A stretch of 64,000 bases of DNA from Cyanoderma ruficeps. Lineage: Eukaryota > Chordata > Aves > Passeriformes > Timaliidae. The position numbers and the translations under genes were made by a program. Of this stretch, positions 37,401 to 50,460 are shown in pieces; within the stretch, counting starts at the first letter, position 1, and every line of letters begins with the position of its first letter. The notes under the pieces were generated by a model that was given only the letters and a program-made list of their open reading frames with translations, was not told the origin of the DNA and searched no databases. The stretch spans positions 9,705,666 through 9,769,665 of the forward strand of contig VZDJ01007753.1 in NCBI GenBank assembly GCA_008694505.1, written 5' to 3'.

Positions 37401-40400
37401 AAACCCCTAACATGTATGTTCCCTTCTACAAGGAGAGGCCGTGGCAGAGGGAAAAGCAAAGGAACACAGTAGCCCAGGGTGATGGTAGCATATTTAGTAA
37501 CATGCTTGTCAAAGCACAGGGCTGTGCTGAGAAGTAACAAACTCCCAAGGGGAACATGCAAAGGCACTAGGATAGATGCCACTCCAGAACAATCTGAAAA
37601 GCACATCAGGGAAACATCAAAGCACAGGGATGTAGCACGGTCAGTGCAGTTCCTTCTCCTTCAGTTCTCCAGTCCCAAAACTGCAGAAAAGCCCTTGTCA
37701 CTAGGAACAACAATGAAATGTCATACTCTGGAATAAACACTGGAAGCTCATTCTGTCCAGGTATCTACCAAGAAGTAGTCTGCAGAGATGTGTGATGTTT
37801 CCTGCCTGTACTGCTGCAGATTTCTGTTGGTGACACAAGGGTTTGTAGAGGATGGATACTGGCAGCACTGCACTGTGCAGACCTTACACAGGAGTGGCTC
37901 ATCCTCTCCTGCTTTTCTCACAAATCCAGATAGTACCCAGGCTGAGGAACTGTGACAGAATATGAGACACTCAGCTACAACAACCCTACATTTTTCATCA
38001 TTAGTACACATAGTTTATCTATCTTTACACTCTTCTGTTTCTGTTTGTTGAAAGGAAGCTCAGGTTTCTGTCCTACTGACAACCTGAAGATATATGGCGT
38101 ATCCCTTGTGGAAAGAATGTTCAAGCAGGATGTCCAGAATTAGAAAAGTTAGAGCTGGTTCTTACTATTTCTATGCTTGTGGTCTCTCTTCATTATTAGA
38201 CTGCAGTCAATCAGCACCGCTTGGCCTTTGGTAGGTGGGCTTAGGTACACAGATGGAGAGTGGTTAGGGCACATCAGCTGTGGGGCCCTGAGAGTTTTTA
38301 GATGGATTTCATTGTACAAATGTACCTCAGGCATCTCTAAAGACGCTGCAAAAGGGGCAAGATGATATGAAGCTTTATTTTATTGCAAAATAATTCTTCT
38401 GTGTATTTTCTACTGTGTATTTACTTCTGTGTATTACTGTATGTATTAATAATAACATAGAAAAATAAATCTAAACACTTCATTGTACTAAGAGATAAGC
38501 CTGGTTGATATTTAACTGATAATATCTGAACTGTATTTCTTAATCCCTAATGTAGTTGCATTTCACAAGCAACCCCTCCTAAACTGACAAAAAAGAAATT
38601 TGTTCTTTTTAAGCTACAAATGTCACTTGGGGGCTCAGTCTTAGATTTCCTGGACATCTTAAGCACTATTCAACTGTTTTTCTAGCTGAGCAGTCAGATG
38701 GACTAAACAGGCTGGCCTGAAATTCACCCAGGGTGAGGAGCAAAACAATCAACTAGTACCAAACAGGAGATTTCAGAACATCTGGTGCTCTTGACTACCA
38801 ATAAGGGAATTTCAGCAGGAAGAAATAGAGGCATCAGGCTTAAAACTTTCCCCATTTCCTAGCCTCTTTTGAGATCTGTTTAGATTTTCAGGCTTTACAG
38901 TATGATTGCACAACTGCAAGTCTTGTAATTGGCAATAGAGAAATAAGGAATAGTTACTGTAAGTCACCCTTAAACAACTATGACTGTAACAAATTACCCA
39001 CGGTCTCTTTTTACTGTCAGTTTTACAGACAAAATACATTGGAACTTTTAAAAGATGTTCTTATCAGTAAAAGCTTTTTGTTTCTTAAATTGATGCACAT
39101 AAAAGGTTGGTTTGAAAGCACTAACCATAATGGTTTAGTAACAGGTTGGCCTGAGGAATCAAGTGTAGCATGTCCAAATACTGCTCTTTGTTAAAATAGG
39201 AAGCAAACAGAAGAATTTGGTGAAGAAAATTTGCTAAAGTTAGAGATTTCATAGAGTTTAGGACAAAAAAACACCCTGACTCAATTATCTACTTATGATT
39301 TGTAGAGGATACAGTTCCATGTATTGACCTCCTGTTGAATGAGTTTTAACCAAATACAAAATCAGTCCTTTAATAACTCTTGTTTCAGGCAGACAGTGGA
39401 AAAGATTGACACTTAAGAATGACTAACTGTGAAAAGCCTAAGAATAGGTTAGGTTAGATTAGATACCTACTAGGATTTTCATGTATTCTAAATTAATAGT
39501 GAGATCTAACTTTACCACATTCAGTTCTCTAGATAACTATTAAATAAGGACAATAAAAATATTCAAGTGCTGCCTGGAAATTCGCTGTCAACAGCATGCG
39601 TGAGAAATTTGTTTTTTAAAGGTGAAAGAAAAGAGTAGAAAATTGCTGATTTTGCAGACAATGAACAATTTTGTTGTCAGAAAATCTAAAGAACGTTTTT
39701 AGTGCTTGGCTAATCCTTAACTAAGCATACTTGTCAATCTGCATCACAATGTTTCACTTTGGAAAGGTGACAAATTCATGCCTTCTAGTCTTTTGGTGAG
39801 TGAGTGCTATCAGTTGAAGCTCTTAACATTCCTCAGCAATAATTGAACTGTTTTCAGGGAAAAGCTTTATCGGTTCTGAAAAGCAGTGCATGATGTGGTT
39901 ACCTGTGGCAAAATGGAACTAAAGCTGAACACTTCAAGCATCCCTACTGTTTCTGACATATCTTGGTCATGTTACAGATGCCACAATAAAAATCCAAGCA
40001 GAGAATTATCGTGCCCAAGACCCCCTGTGTCCAGTACACACACATTCCCTGTGTGACAGTCCAAACAAGAACCTCAGAGATAACCCTACAAATTATAATG
40101 TACACACACTAAAATATCAACTGAAATGACAGGAAAGCAAGTTATTTATCCTCTAAAATAAACCATGAAAAGAAGTCTTGGCTTGCTGCTGCATTTATTT
40201 ATTAGAGGAAGAGACTTGATTTTAAGAGCTGAGGAATTTATTTTGATTGCCATTTGGAGCCATTTTTTTAACTATGCATGCAATTTTTTTCTAATGCTGC
40301 AACCTTTTATGGAAAAATTGGAAAAGCTAAGCAGCTTTCCCATGTGTGCTTTTGCACTGTAATTCATGGCAGTGTGATAAAGTATTTTCTGAAGCAAAAT

Positions 40401-42492
40401 TCAGTGTATTCTGGTGAGATTGGAAAAAATATTTATCCAATACATGTAAGTAGGTAGATGAAATCAACGGCTTTGTTTCTGTTCATGCAAACTCACTGGG
40501 ACAGTATTCCTTATTTCTGAATCTTGCAACTTTCAGCAGACTAAAGTAAAGCAAGAAAGACACCTGGGGACAATTTGACAACGTGATTCTGATCCGCAGC
40601 TTGCACTACTAGCCATGCTCTGAAGTCTAATTTTCCAGCTCCATCTGCCCTTTTGCTATGGAGATTACTTTCTTCAGACAATCAAATTAAAGAGAAAAGC
40701 AGAAAAATAAAATAATTACATTTTCCTGCTATTATGTTTTTTGTTAAAATATTAACAATATAAACAAGAAAAATATTAACAACAACAAAGAAGCGACCAT
40801 GGATTTTTTTAATGTGTATTTTTTTAAAATGTTATAAATAATGACAGAAACAGTATTGGAGGAACTGTACAGGTTGTACAGAAAAGAACTCAAAACAAAA
40901 ACAAAACTCTGACTGAGGGAAATGGGGTTTGTTTTGTTTTGCCTTTTTTTTTTCATTCTTGTGTTATATATAGGTGTTCTAAAAAGAATCAAATATTAAT
41001 GAATAAGAAAAGCATTGTTTAAATCTCTGTACTGATCCAAGAGACAGTTGCCATTACAAACCCTTATAAAGTATAGAAAAGAAAATTCAGACTATTCACA
41101 AAGCCTCACAGAAGTTTTAAGATTAGAAGGAAAAAAAAAAAAGAGTCTCCAGGAAGTATTTGAATACCTATGGTCGATTCTGTACAGTATCAAAACTTAC
41201 TTATTCACCCTCTGCCTCAAGCTATGTTTCAGTAGGGGAGCATAGTATGAAATGTAAAAGGAACACTGGAAAGCTTGCAGTTGATGAAAGAAACAGTATC
41301 AAATACACCAGGGCATCATGATGAACAGTTATGTCTCTAGAGGTTCATTATTAGTCTGAAAGTCAGGAATTCTATACCAAATGGAGATACAGTTTTCTGT
41401 GAAAGGAAAAATAAAAAGACTAAAGGTTGTGGATGTAGAACACAGACACAGAAAAGCAACAAAAAGAAAGGCAAAACAGTATTTCTCCCCATCTCTATTA
41501 GTTTAGGGGTATATAACAAACCATATGAAGCAAACTGAATAATTGTAGTCTTTAAATACTTGTGTAGTTGGAAAATTAATTTGAAGTGAGACAAAAATGT
41601 AAAACTAGGAAAGAAATTCTGAAAAATCAGATAAATTATACATACATATATTGGTATAGCTTTCTAAAATACATGTTTAGTATTGTCAACAGACTTTCAG
41701 AAGTAGTCTGTGAACTATTACTATCCTTTTGCAAAAACTTGTAAGTTTCAGAAGACAGAATTGTGAGTATGGTCATAGATAAAATTTAAAAAAAAATCTG
41801 AAACTCTAAATCTATCTTCTAGCTAACCTTCAGGTTTGGAAAAAAAATACTAAACAAATCATCATGTATTTCATTTAAACACAGTCAGTGATAAAAGTCA
41901 TGGTTGTTTCATGTGGAATGGCACCCTAAAAATTCTCTGGTGTCTCATAATATGTTAAGCACTCATTGAAATTTCTCCAAGGTCAGGGAATAAGTAATAC
42001 CTTTCCTGGATGGATTCACTAGTGTCTCTGGATGTGTTGAATTTTCAGTCTTTATCTTATAAAAGGCATTTTCATTTACCTAGCTGCCTACTTCCCTGCA
42101 GTGCAGAGGGATTTAATTATGTTTGAGACTCCTATCCCTCTGGTCAATGTCAAATTTGGTTGAAAAGAGGTTATTAATCAGTAAGAACAGACACACACAG
42201 TGTGATTGCAAAAGCCTAATTTCCTTAGGAAATTAAGCTAAAAAGTAAGTGAAAAAGATTTCTCAAGGACAACTCCCATCGGATTTTTGACATTTATAAG
42301 ACATTTTTCAAAGTGAAGCAAAGAAACATGGCTAGGTGAAATAAGGTATTTGCAACTCCCTAGAAATCCAGATTGAAGTTGCCGTTGGTAACTCAGGAAA
42401 GCATTTCAAGTGGAATCCATTACAATTTTGTTCCTAGTCAAGTTCTTATATACTATTAGTGGATTTACACTAAAGAAAAGAAGGTTGCAAGT
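34426..42492. other. Long stretch without recognisable genes or repeats
   Basis: About 8 kb of mostly unique AT-rich DNA. It holds a poly(T) run near 35940-35952, A/T-rich tracts around 40.7-40.95 kb, and a slightly GC-richer patch at 37.4-38.3 kb. That patch carries several short frames on both strands (for example a Cys-rich minus frame at 37748-38011) with no domain I recognise. No LTR, CR1 or RNA gene seen. Confidence 0.5.
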
Positions 42493-42745
42493 GTAATCCC
42501 TTTGGTCACTTTGGGTCACCTGTCCCAGCTGTGTCTCCACCTGCCCTCCCATGCACCCCCAACTTCCTGACAAGTGTGGCAGTATGGAAAGATGAAAAGG
42601 CCTTGGTTCTGTTATTGTGAGCCCTGCTCAGCAGTAACAAAAACATCTCTGTATCACCAACCCTGTGTTCAGCACAAATCCAAAACACAGCCCCGTACCA
42701 GTCTCTGTGAAGGAAATTAACTCTATCCAAACCAAACCCAGCACA
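42493..42745 (-). mobile_element. Truncated endogenous retrovirus LTR (U3 part), antisense
   Basis: Read on the minus strand it starts TGTGCTGGGTTTGGTTTGGA, then 'tagagttaatttccttcaca', 'gactggtacggggctgtgtt', 'ttggatttgtgctgaacaca', 'gatgtttttgttactgctga' and 'caggtgacccaaagtgacca'. This is the U3 half of the same broad LTR family as the 18.25-kb copy. The match stops at about 42493, before the TATA region and ATT-rich tract, so the 3' half is missing. A 74-codon minus frame (42506-42730) is the LTR read through and not a gene. It is less mutated than the 18.25-kb copy, so probably younger. Confidence 0.83.
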
Positions 42746-43027
42746 GCTGAAAAGCTATTTTAAATTATGAGTGGTGTTTTCCAAATTCACCCAATCCAAA
42801 AGGTAAATTTAGTTCATGGATGTATCAAGTTTAAGATTCCTAAGGGACTTATTTGCATATTCACTCCTAAAGAAGTCTCAGTGGGTATACAATCTCCAGT
42901 TTTTTCTATCACACTGATATAAATAAAACAGAGTTGGAAAAGTAATAAAACATACACACAAGAAGTTTCCCCATACACAGAATGGTTGTTGTTATCACAG
43001 TAAACATCTCTACTATTCCCTCTGTAA

Positions 43028-43125
43028 AAAATAGCAGTAAAACAAAACAAACAAAAACCCAACACACACACCCTCAACCTGGCCAAAAAACCCTAACCAA
43101 ACAAAAAACCCAACCGAATAAACTT
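43028..43125. repeat. A/C-skewed low-complexity tract
   Basis: Nearly all A and C on the plus strand: AAAACAAAACAAACAAAAAC, then CCAACACACACACCC, and later CCAAACAAAAAACCCAACCG. Probably a decayed (CAAA)n/(CA)n-type simple repeat. It lies in the 3' part of a spurious 90-codon minus frame. Confidence 0.85.
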
Positions 43126-43618
43126 TGAACGAGATTTAGATGACACATTACAAAAAAGTTTGTTAGCTGAAACTACTTATTAATGGGTCAATCAGAGATA
43201 TTTTAACGACGTGCATTATTAGAGTTTAGGAACCATTCAAGAAGGAGCTCCCAAATTCCAACCTTTTTGGCATGGAAATTTATCTCGATGATCTTCCTCT
43301 TCCTTCTATCTAGGAACTTCCAGGACTTCACAGATGAGAAATGTACTTCAGCTGTCAATTAAAAGTTACAGCTAATAAATTCATTGCAACTGTTACACAT
43401 TAGACTTTGCCAGATGCTCATTCATCAGAGATTGCTACAACTTGCATAGTAACTAACCCAGAGAGCTCCTATTAAAATGCAGCATGTTGAACATTTTGAT
43501 GTTTAGGCAAATGCATGGTGCATTTTTCAGTCTAATTTGGTTCTAAGATGTGCATCAGAGATTTCTTGGTTGTGGTTAAAAATATCAACATTAGCTGTTC
43601 CACCAGCATTTATTATAC

Positions 43619-43679
43619 ATCTATCCTACTATATATATTATCCTATTATATGTATTATCCTATATCCTGTTATATATAG
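43619..43679. repeat. Imperfect AT-rich tandem repeat
   Basis: Three to four imperfect copies of a TATCCTATTATATGTAT-like unit (TATCCTACTATATATAT, TATCCTATTATATGTAT, TATCCTATATCCTGTTATAT). Unit boundaries are approximate. Confidence 0.7.
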
Positions 43680-44005
43680 TAACAATTAACATTTACTTCA
43701 TATCCCTATCATCTGAGAATGTGATGCTTTCCAACTACCATGTGACTACAACTCTCCCGTCAGGTTGTATTATCATATAATCGCTATTTTCTCTGAAAAG
43801 TGTTGGCAACTAAAGAAACTAAAGACGAGAATGGAGTGACCAAACCAGGTTTTTTTTCCTATTTTACTTTAACACCTTTCTCATATGCAAGTCTTTTCCT
43901 ACAGATTTCACGAAAAGCAAACAAAACAAAATCATTTAAGTTTTTGGACATTCAAAGAAAAATACTAGGAAAACATTAACTCACCTAAAAATAAATGACC
44001 CAGAA

Positions 44006-44205
44006 ATATGCACTCATGGCCCAGAAAGAAATCGTGTCCTGGGTTGCATTAAAAGAAGTGTGAATAGCAGGTTGCGGGGGGGATTCTGTCCTTCTGCCCT
44101 GCTCTGGTGAGATCCCACCTGAAGTGCTTCCTCCAGAAGGATGTGGACCTGCTGAAATGAGCCCAGAGAAGGGCCATGAAGATGACTGGATGTATAGAGC
44201 ACTCT
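44006..44205 (+). mobile_element. CR1 LINE internal fragment, sense, with deletion
   Basis: Reads ATGCACTCATGGCCCAGAAA, 'tcctgggttgcattaaaaga', 'ttctgccctgctctggtgag', 'atcccacctgaagtgcttcc', 'gaaggatgtggacctgctga' and 'agggccatgaagatgactgg'. This is the end of CR1 ORF2 and the start of its 3' UTR, in order. The segment normally between 'gagtactgcgtccag' and 'ggaaggacatggac' is shortened. The match ends abruptly near 44205, so this copy lacks the CR1 3' end. That is unusual, since CR1 copies are normally 5'-truncated. A later deletion or break removed the 3' side. Confidence 0.9.
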
Positions 44206-44867
44206 AATTTTTGTAACTCATGTTGAAGTAATTGTGATAAGGGCATCTAAAGGCTAAGTTAAACCATGTTCCATTGGTCTGTGGAGATTTATTTTCATGA
44301 TATTATTTAATCATTTCTACCACAGTAAGACTTAAATAACTTCTTGCATTATTTCGTCTCTCCATATATGCCATTATTGATCAGATATGATTGATTCTTT
44401 ACCTGTAGCTAATTTTTTGCATTTCAAAACATTTATTTACAGCAGTCAGTGTCAATGTCTTGCACAGGTCCACTCCCATTCAGCACTGCATTTAATTAAA
44501 ATTTAACTGTTTCCCAGACATCATCACATTTAAATGAAATCTGAGCAAGTTTCATTGTGTTTTTAATGTTATAAACCAACTGTGCATCACCTAGGGTTCT
44601 TTGCCTTGATATCCAAAGCAAACGTGAAAAGGACTCGAGCTCCTCATCTCTCAGGGTCCCCAGTAAGGTTACACATTTGTAGTGTTATGAGAAACAGATT
44701 ACTCCTTCCACACTAGATAGCACACAAGGATTCTCTCAATTTGGCTTGTCTGCTAGAGAATTCAGTGTTTATGACTTTGTTAGATCAACACTGTGAGACA
44801 GATCAGAAAAACACGAAAAACCCAAACAGTGTCCATAATGGAAAAAAAAAAAGCACTGGACACTTTG

Positions 44868-44921
44868 AGCTGAAAACTAGACTATTCTTTACTCCCAGCT
44901 GAAAACTAGGAGTAAAGAATA
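44868..44921. repeat. Interleaved direct and inverted repeat (template-switch-like)
   Basis: AGCTGAAAACTAG occurs at 44868-44880 and again, identically, at 44897-44909. Between them lies TATTCTTTACTCC (44883-44895). Its exact reverse complement GGAGTAAAGAATA follows at 44909-44921. So a 13-base direct repeat is combined with a 13-base perfect inverted repeat in 54 bases. This arrangement is what a replication fork leaves after switching template locally and copying a short stretch backwards. No known transposon end fits. Confidence 0.9.
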
Positions 44922-47900
44922 AACCAGAGGCAGTGTGACTGATGTTTACTGACACTAATGATTTTGTATAACTTTGAAACCTAAGCTTTGTGATTGCTGA
45001 TGTTCAGATTAATGCTTCAGAATGAAAATTGACTGCTCTAAGTTTCAAGACAATCCAATTATCCCCAAGCCATGTGATGATTTGCCAAGAAGAGTGTCTC
45101 AATTTTCTAAATCTCTAGGCAAATTTGCTACTGTTGCCTGATAAAGGAATGAATGTGATGGATCAGAGTTCCAGTGTCTCATCCAAGTATTTTTAAGAAT
45201 GGTTTAGTAGGTCTTTGGGAAACTTAAGTTTTGATGTATGCTGATCATAACAAATGCAAACCATGATTACAGCAGTAGGAGGTTAATCTGGGATATTTAG
45301 GAGTATATTTATTAGGGGGCAAGCATTCAAGTCTAGTAATATTTACTGGGAAATATTGCTAATTTTACAACCTATACCTAGATCTTAATTATTATAGGAT
45401 TTCATTTAAATTCAGTAACAATAAAAACATTAGACAGCATCTGAAAGAACAACCTTCTGGTTTACCTATTACCAGAATTAATTCACGCTTCAAAGAATAT
45501 ACAGAAAAGGGCATCATAAACACTGGAAAGTATTTAAAAGGCTGAAAATACAGAGTACTAAAAAATCTGCAATGTTGTCTCTAAATTTCATATGCATTCT
45601 TCATTTGAATTAACACATGCAGAAAAGAAAACAATCATGACTGGAAAAAACAGGGACAAGGAAGAGACAAGTCATCATGACTACATAGATACATGTCAGA
45701 TAACACTCACTGTCCAGGAAGACACTGATCAGAAGAGGCCCTGCACTCAGATTTTGCAACACTGGTGGTATACCCCAGTAAGCAATTCAATTTTGTTGGA
45801 CATTTACAACAAAATACGGTAAATGAGGCAGAGTAGTTAACCAAAACTAGTTTGTAGAAACACTCAGCACAGTGAGATTTTCCATTATCCAGTCAATGTT
45901 AACCTGAATGGACAGACCCAGTTAAGACTGTTGTTCTGAGCCCATAAAACCCACTCAGTAGTCTCCCTGATTAACTAGTCTTGATCTCTGTCCTCAGTGT
46001 TACATATTGCCTTTTATTTAAATGGAGTAAGATAATATGCAAGGTTCCAGACATGTGTTGCCAAATCTTTTTCACCTTAACTTTTTCTGCTCGAATTCTG
46101 ATCACTGAAAGAGCTGAACAAACCAATTTAAGCATTATTTATTGCATTTCTCAATAATAATCAAAAGCATTCCTAATTAAAGGAGGGAAATCTAATTCCT
46201 TGCTAAAATCATGCCAAAGGTGGTATGACAAAGCTCTCCAGTAATCACTAAATCAATACTTTCTTTTGGTTCAAGTTATGCTGTTAATTTCATTGAAACA
46301 AAATTTTCAGACAATAAAGATATTTAGCACAATTTGTTAACTGGAAGTAGACCAAAAAACCTCCTACTCTTTTCTTATTCTGAGTGTAGTGGAGAATTTA
46401 ATTTTACAGCTTACAACTTGGAAGTATTGCTATATCCTCTAGAAGAGATTTGCAAAATGCTCAAAATAGGAATTTGCATCTTAATTTAGTGTCCAATTCA
46501 GAGAAATAATCCATCACTGACAGCCAGGACGGTGCTATAATACTTTATTGTGGTTTTTCTTGTGTTATGCAAAGACATATAGTAAATCAGTACTTTTCCC
46601 TTTTGCAAAATGATCTTAACACTGTTAAATACTGTTTTTTCCATTAAAAAGCCTTCTAAACACATATAAATAGAAACTGTACAGATGCTGTTCTACCTAA
46701 CTCATTAAGATGTCTGTCACCTTCTGTAAGGCAATGCAGGGAATGCAGAGAAAAATGGTGAATAGTAAAGTTTCCAGGTTAAAAGTTTAAATGTGTCATG
46801 TGTGCTGGATTTAAACAGTAGAAGTCTGAGTCAATCAAAACCTGTGGCAGAGATTTTCTCTTCTGTATCTTGATATCTTTATTAAGAGTACAATTACTTT
46901 AAAGTATAAGTCTAATACAAGTTGTATCCACTTCAGAGAAAGACCATACCTTTACAATGTAACAATTTATATTAAAGAATCTAACTAGAGGATAATGTAA
47001 AAAAAAGCAGTGCATTTTTCTGTCTTAAAATTCATTATTATACAGAGACTAGAAACCTTTTGTTTCCAGGGAGAGTTGATATTTTAACACGATCTCTTAT
47101 TAATGTCTTCTTTTTTTATAAGCTAGAGATGTAAATTCTTTGATACTTGAAACAGCAGCCTTCAGAGACGTCCAGGTCATTTTCAATTGGTCTAGACAAT
47201 GTTTGTCTGCATAGAGGGCTAAGCCAGTGACGAACCCATACACTCATCCTTTGGGAAACACATTCACTGCTTATGGACAGAGCACAACAGACCCACTTCA
47301 TCAGCAAGGGGATACACAACTGGTGGTTTCAGCTCATTTCCCGACAGGTGTTCTTCCTCAAAGACAAAGCCATCCTCTTGGCAAACAAGCTAAACCCAGG
47401 GAAGAAGGAAAAGCAGACAAAGAATAATTTTTTTTCTGTTGAAACAATTTCAACAGAACTATAATTACTGCTAAGTGCTAAAACATTTGGGGTCCAGTTG
47501 CTATGCAACTGTGAGGACGTTATAGTACACCTGCTGTAGACAAAATGAGTGGGAGAAAAGCCAACTGATTTTATTAAAGGAATGACTTTTCCACCCTTTA
47601 TTATATTCCGTTACAGTTTATTTTTCTTTAACATTTTTAAAATCTTGCATCAATTCATCAGCCTGCAATATCGAACAGTCCCACCAGTTTGATACAGCAC
47701 AAATTACTCTCCCAACTGTGAATCTGTGTTTTTGGTAAGCAAACACCATTACACACACCACTACCTTGACAGATAAGCTCAATTTCAGCTATTGAAACTT
47801 CTGTTCTTTCTGACTCCACATTCCCACAACTCACCCTATGTAACATATTGTAACATATTCAAGGACTTGATTCACTAATCATTTTTTATCTTCTGTCTTA

Positions 47901-49185
47901 GTTTAGTGATGAAAATAAGAAAAAGCTCAGATTTACTGGTTCTCAGTAAAATAAGTGTTCAGAACCGATTTACATGTCCCATAGCAAAGACTGGATGTAT
48001 TTCTCAAAAGCCTTACAAGCCAATCATATACCTGCTATCACATGGCATGAGTTCTGTGGCAAAGAACGAATTTCTATCTGCATTCCTACAATAAAAAAGC
48101 CACCCAGCACTAAATATGAAAGAGATTCCTATAAAGTCAAATAACTGACCCCAAAACCAACTTGATGTGCATTCCCTTAATCTTGCCCCACTCCTCCCTT
48201 TACGCCCCTTTTATAAGGCCCCTTCATAAGGTCACTACTGGCAGCCTGGGCTGCCTGCTCCTGGTGGCTGATTGCTGAAAATGCCCCTTTTCAGCTCTGT
48301 TCATAGACTGAGAAAAGTACTACTAAGTTCTAGGAAGGGTTTGGGCTTCTGAGTGGGAATCATGATTCTCAAAAGGACACTGCTGATAACAGACACAGAT
48401 GTGATACGGTGTAAAAGCATCTTCAGCACAGAAGCAGCTGTGACCCTGTCTTCTGAAAACTCATCTCAAATTATCAGAAGTTTCATGCTCTATTATAGTT
48501 AAATCCTACTGCACACTAAAGGGCAGGAGACTACTGCATAGTAAGTAACAAAAACATCTTTGTAATTGCCAAGTCTCTCACACTTGCATCTATGAGATGT
48601 GAAATAAAAATAAAATAGAAGCACATCACAGTTGCCAAGTTTCTATCATTAAATGAGGTGGAAAAAGTAATTTCACAATAGAAAGGATCGGTACTGATGT
48701 GAAGCTGAATTTTTTTAAACCTTAACTTTTAATGACTATACTCCTCTACATCTGATAGAAATCCTCACCTAGATGAATAAGAAAAAGAAAATAAATTAAA
48801 AGAAAAAAAGAGAATAGAAGAGCCAAACAAACAATATAATCATGATCTCAGGTATTTTTAATTAATTTAAATATGTTGAATGTGTTTGGATTTTTTTCCT
48901 CTGCAATATAACACTAAGTATATATTTTAAAATTGAAATTAATGCAGACACTCAAAAACATAAAATCTGACATCAGAAAGGCATTCTTCCAACAAGAACT
49001 GTCCTTGCTAAAAATTCAAGACTGTGCTGTGGATAGAGGATATATTAGAATTTGATTTTAAATTCAGAGAATACTAGTTGTGTAAAAAAAAGAGTAATAA
49101 AATTTAACGTAGAATTATGGGTCCTCAGGAACTTCAGGGTTACATCTCAATCATGACTTTTATATAAGTAATTCTTTGAAAAAAG

Positions 49186-49210
49186 ATCTTTTTATCTTTT
49201 TATCTTTTTA
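49186..49210. repeat. ATCTTTTT tandem repeat, three units
   Basis: Three perfect copies of the 8-base unit ATCTTTTT plus one base. A short minisatellite-like array. Confidence 0.9.
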
Positions 49211-50325
49211 CTAAAGAATATCAACAATTACAATTCATTTCATGATTCAAAAATGTCAGTCAAAGTTAGAAATATTCAGATGACATTTCTTTAGCCTACT
49301 TTGAGTTACTTTGAATTAAGAATTTACTTCATCTCTCAAGCCTTGGGTACCTATATGTGCAGTTAGCATAACAATCTAAAATCTTTAGGATTTATGGTTT
49401 ATGTGAGGAAAAAAAAATTGCATAAGAATTATGAATGGTTACTCCATAGTTTGACTTGTTGTAGAGTGCAAATAATTTTCAATTCTTCTTGGGTTCAACA
49501 AATTAATTTAATTCCTATCCTATTTAAGTCTTCTCTATTGTGATGTTTCTGTGACTATTAGTCATATCAATAATAACTAATTAAAAAAAAAAATCCCTTC
49601 ATATTTGTTGTCATAAGCCAGGAGAATTTTAGCAGACTGGCCAAATCTCAAGAGAACATGAGGACAAAATTACGACTCTCCTACTCTGATTTAGCAACTA
49701 AATACCCAGAGGGATCAAGACTGAGTTACAGTGAAGGGGCATAAGACAATAGTTATTCTATATGCATTTAGGAGTCTCTTGTTTGAAGAGTGTAGTAAGG
49801 GATTTCATATTCAAAAAGCTTTTGGAAGAAATAGAATTCAATCTATAAAAAGAAAATAGGTGCTAATTACAGTATGCAATAGACTAGAACAGCGCCAAAA
49901 ATTTACAGTGCAAGACAGTATGTGTTTAGAATACAGCGTATTTCAACAGGTAAGGCAAAATTATTCTGCATAATATGCAATTGCTCGTTTTCCAAGACAA
50001 TAATATTTCTTGGTTTAAAAATACACAAATTAGGTGAAATTTCATTAATTTTCCTCCTTTCACTATATGTAGATTCTTTGTAGCATACACGTGTCTGCAA
50101 ATTAGGAAGGAATGCTTCGTTCTCACTTTACAAAATTCAAAATTTGCATTCCAATCAATTCTTTTCTTTTGAATTGTTCATGAAGAGGCAAAAGGTGGGA
50201 AGCCTCATGAAAATAAACTCACACGCTAATTTGGCGGCTGATGCCATTTTCTCAGGAATGGTCACTTTTGGTCTGGAGAAAACCTTCAACTTTTTTAAAG
50301 TTATTTTTACACTTCTGCAAGTGCT

Positions 50326-50460
50326 AAAAAAAAGCCAAACAAAAAATCCACCACAAAACTGAAACAAAACCACACACAAAAAACCCCACCAAACCACCAA
50401 AATAAATCACAAACAAAACCCGAAACCCAACACAATCTCCCCCATATTAATAAAAAAAAA
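50326..50460. repeat. A/C-skewed low-complexity tract
   Basis: About 135 bases in which the plus strand is almost only A and C (for example CCACACACAAAAAACCCCAC and AAACAAAACCCGAAACCCAA), ending in a run of A. It generates the long spurious minus-strand frames at 50155-50400 and 50307-50669, whose products are implausibly rich in Phe, Val, Trp and Gly. Confidence 0.88.

Noticed and set aside
37748..38011. 87-codon Cys-rich minus frame in a GC-richer patch
   Set aside because: No recognisable family. Possible splice sites exist but the frame composition and phase give no support. Kept only as unannotated sequence.
48195..48300. TTTTATAAGG followed by GC-richer sequence, promoter-like
   Set aside because: A single TATA-like match with no transcript or downstream exon to support it.
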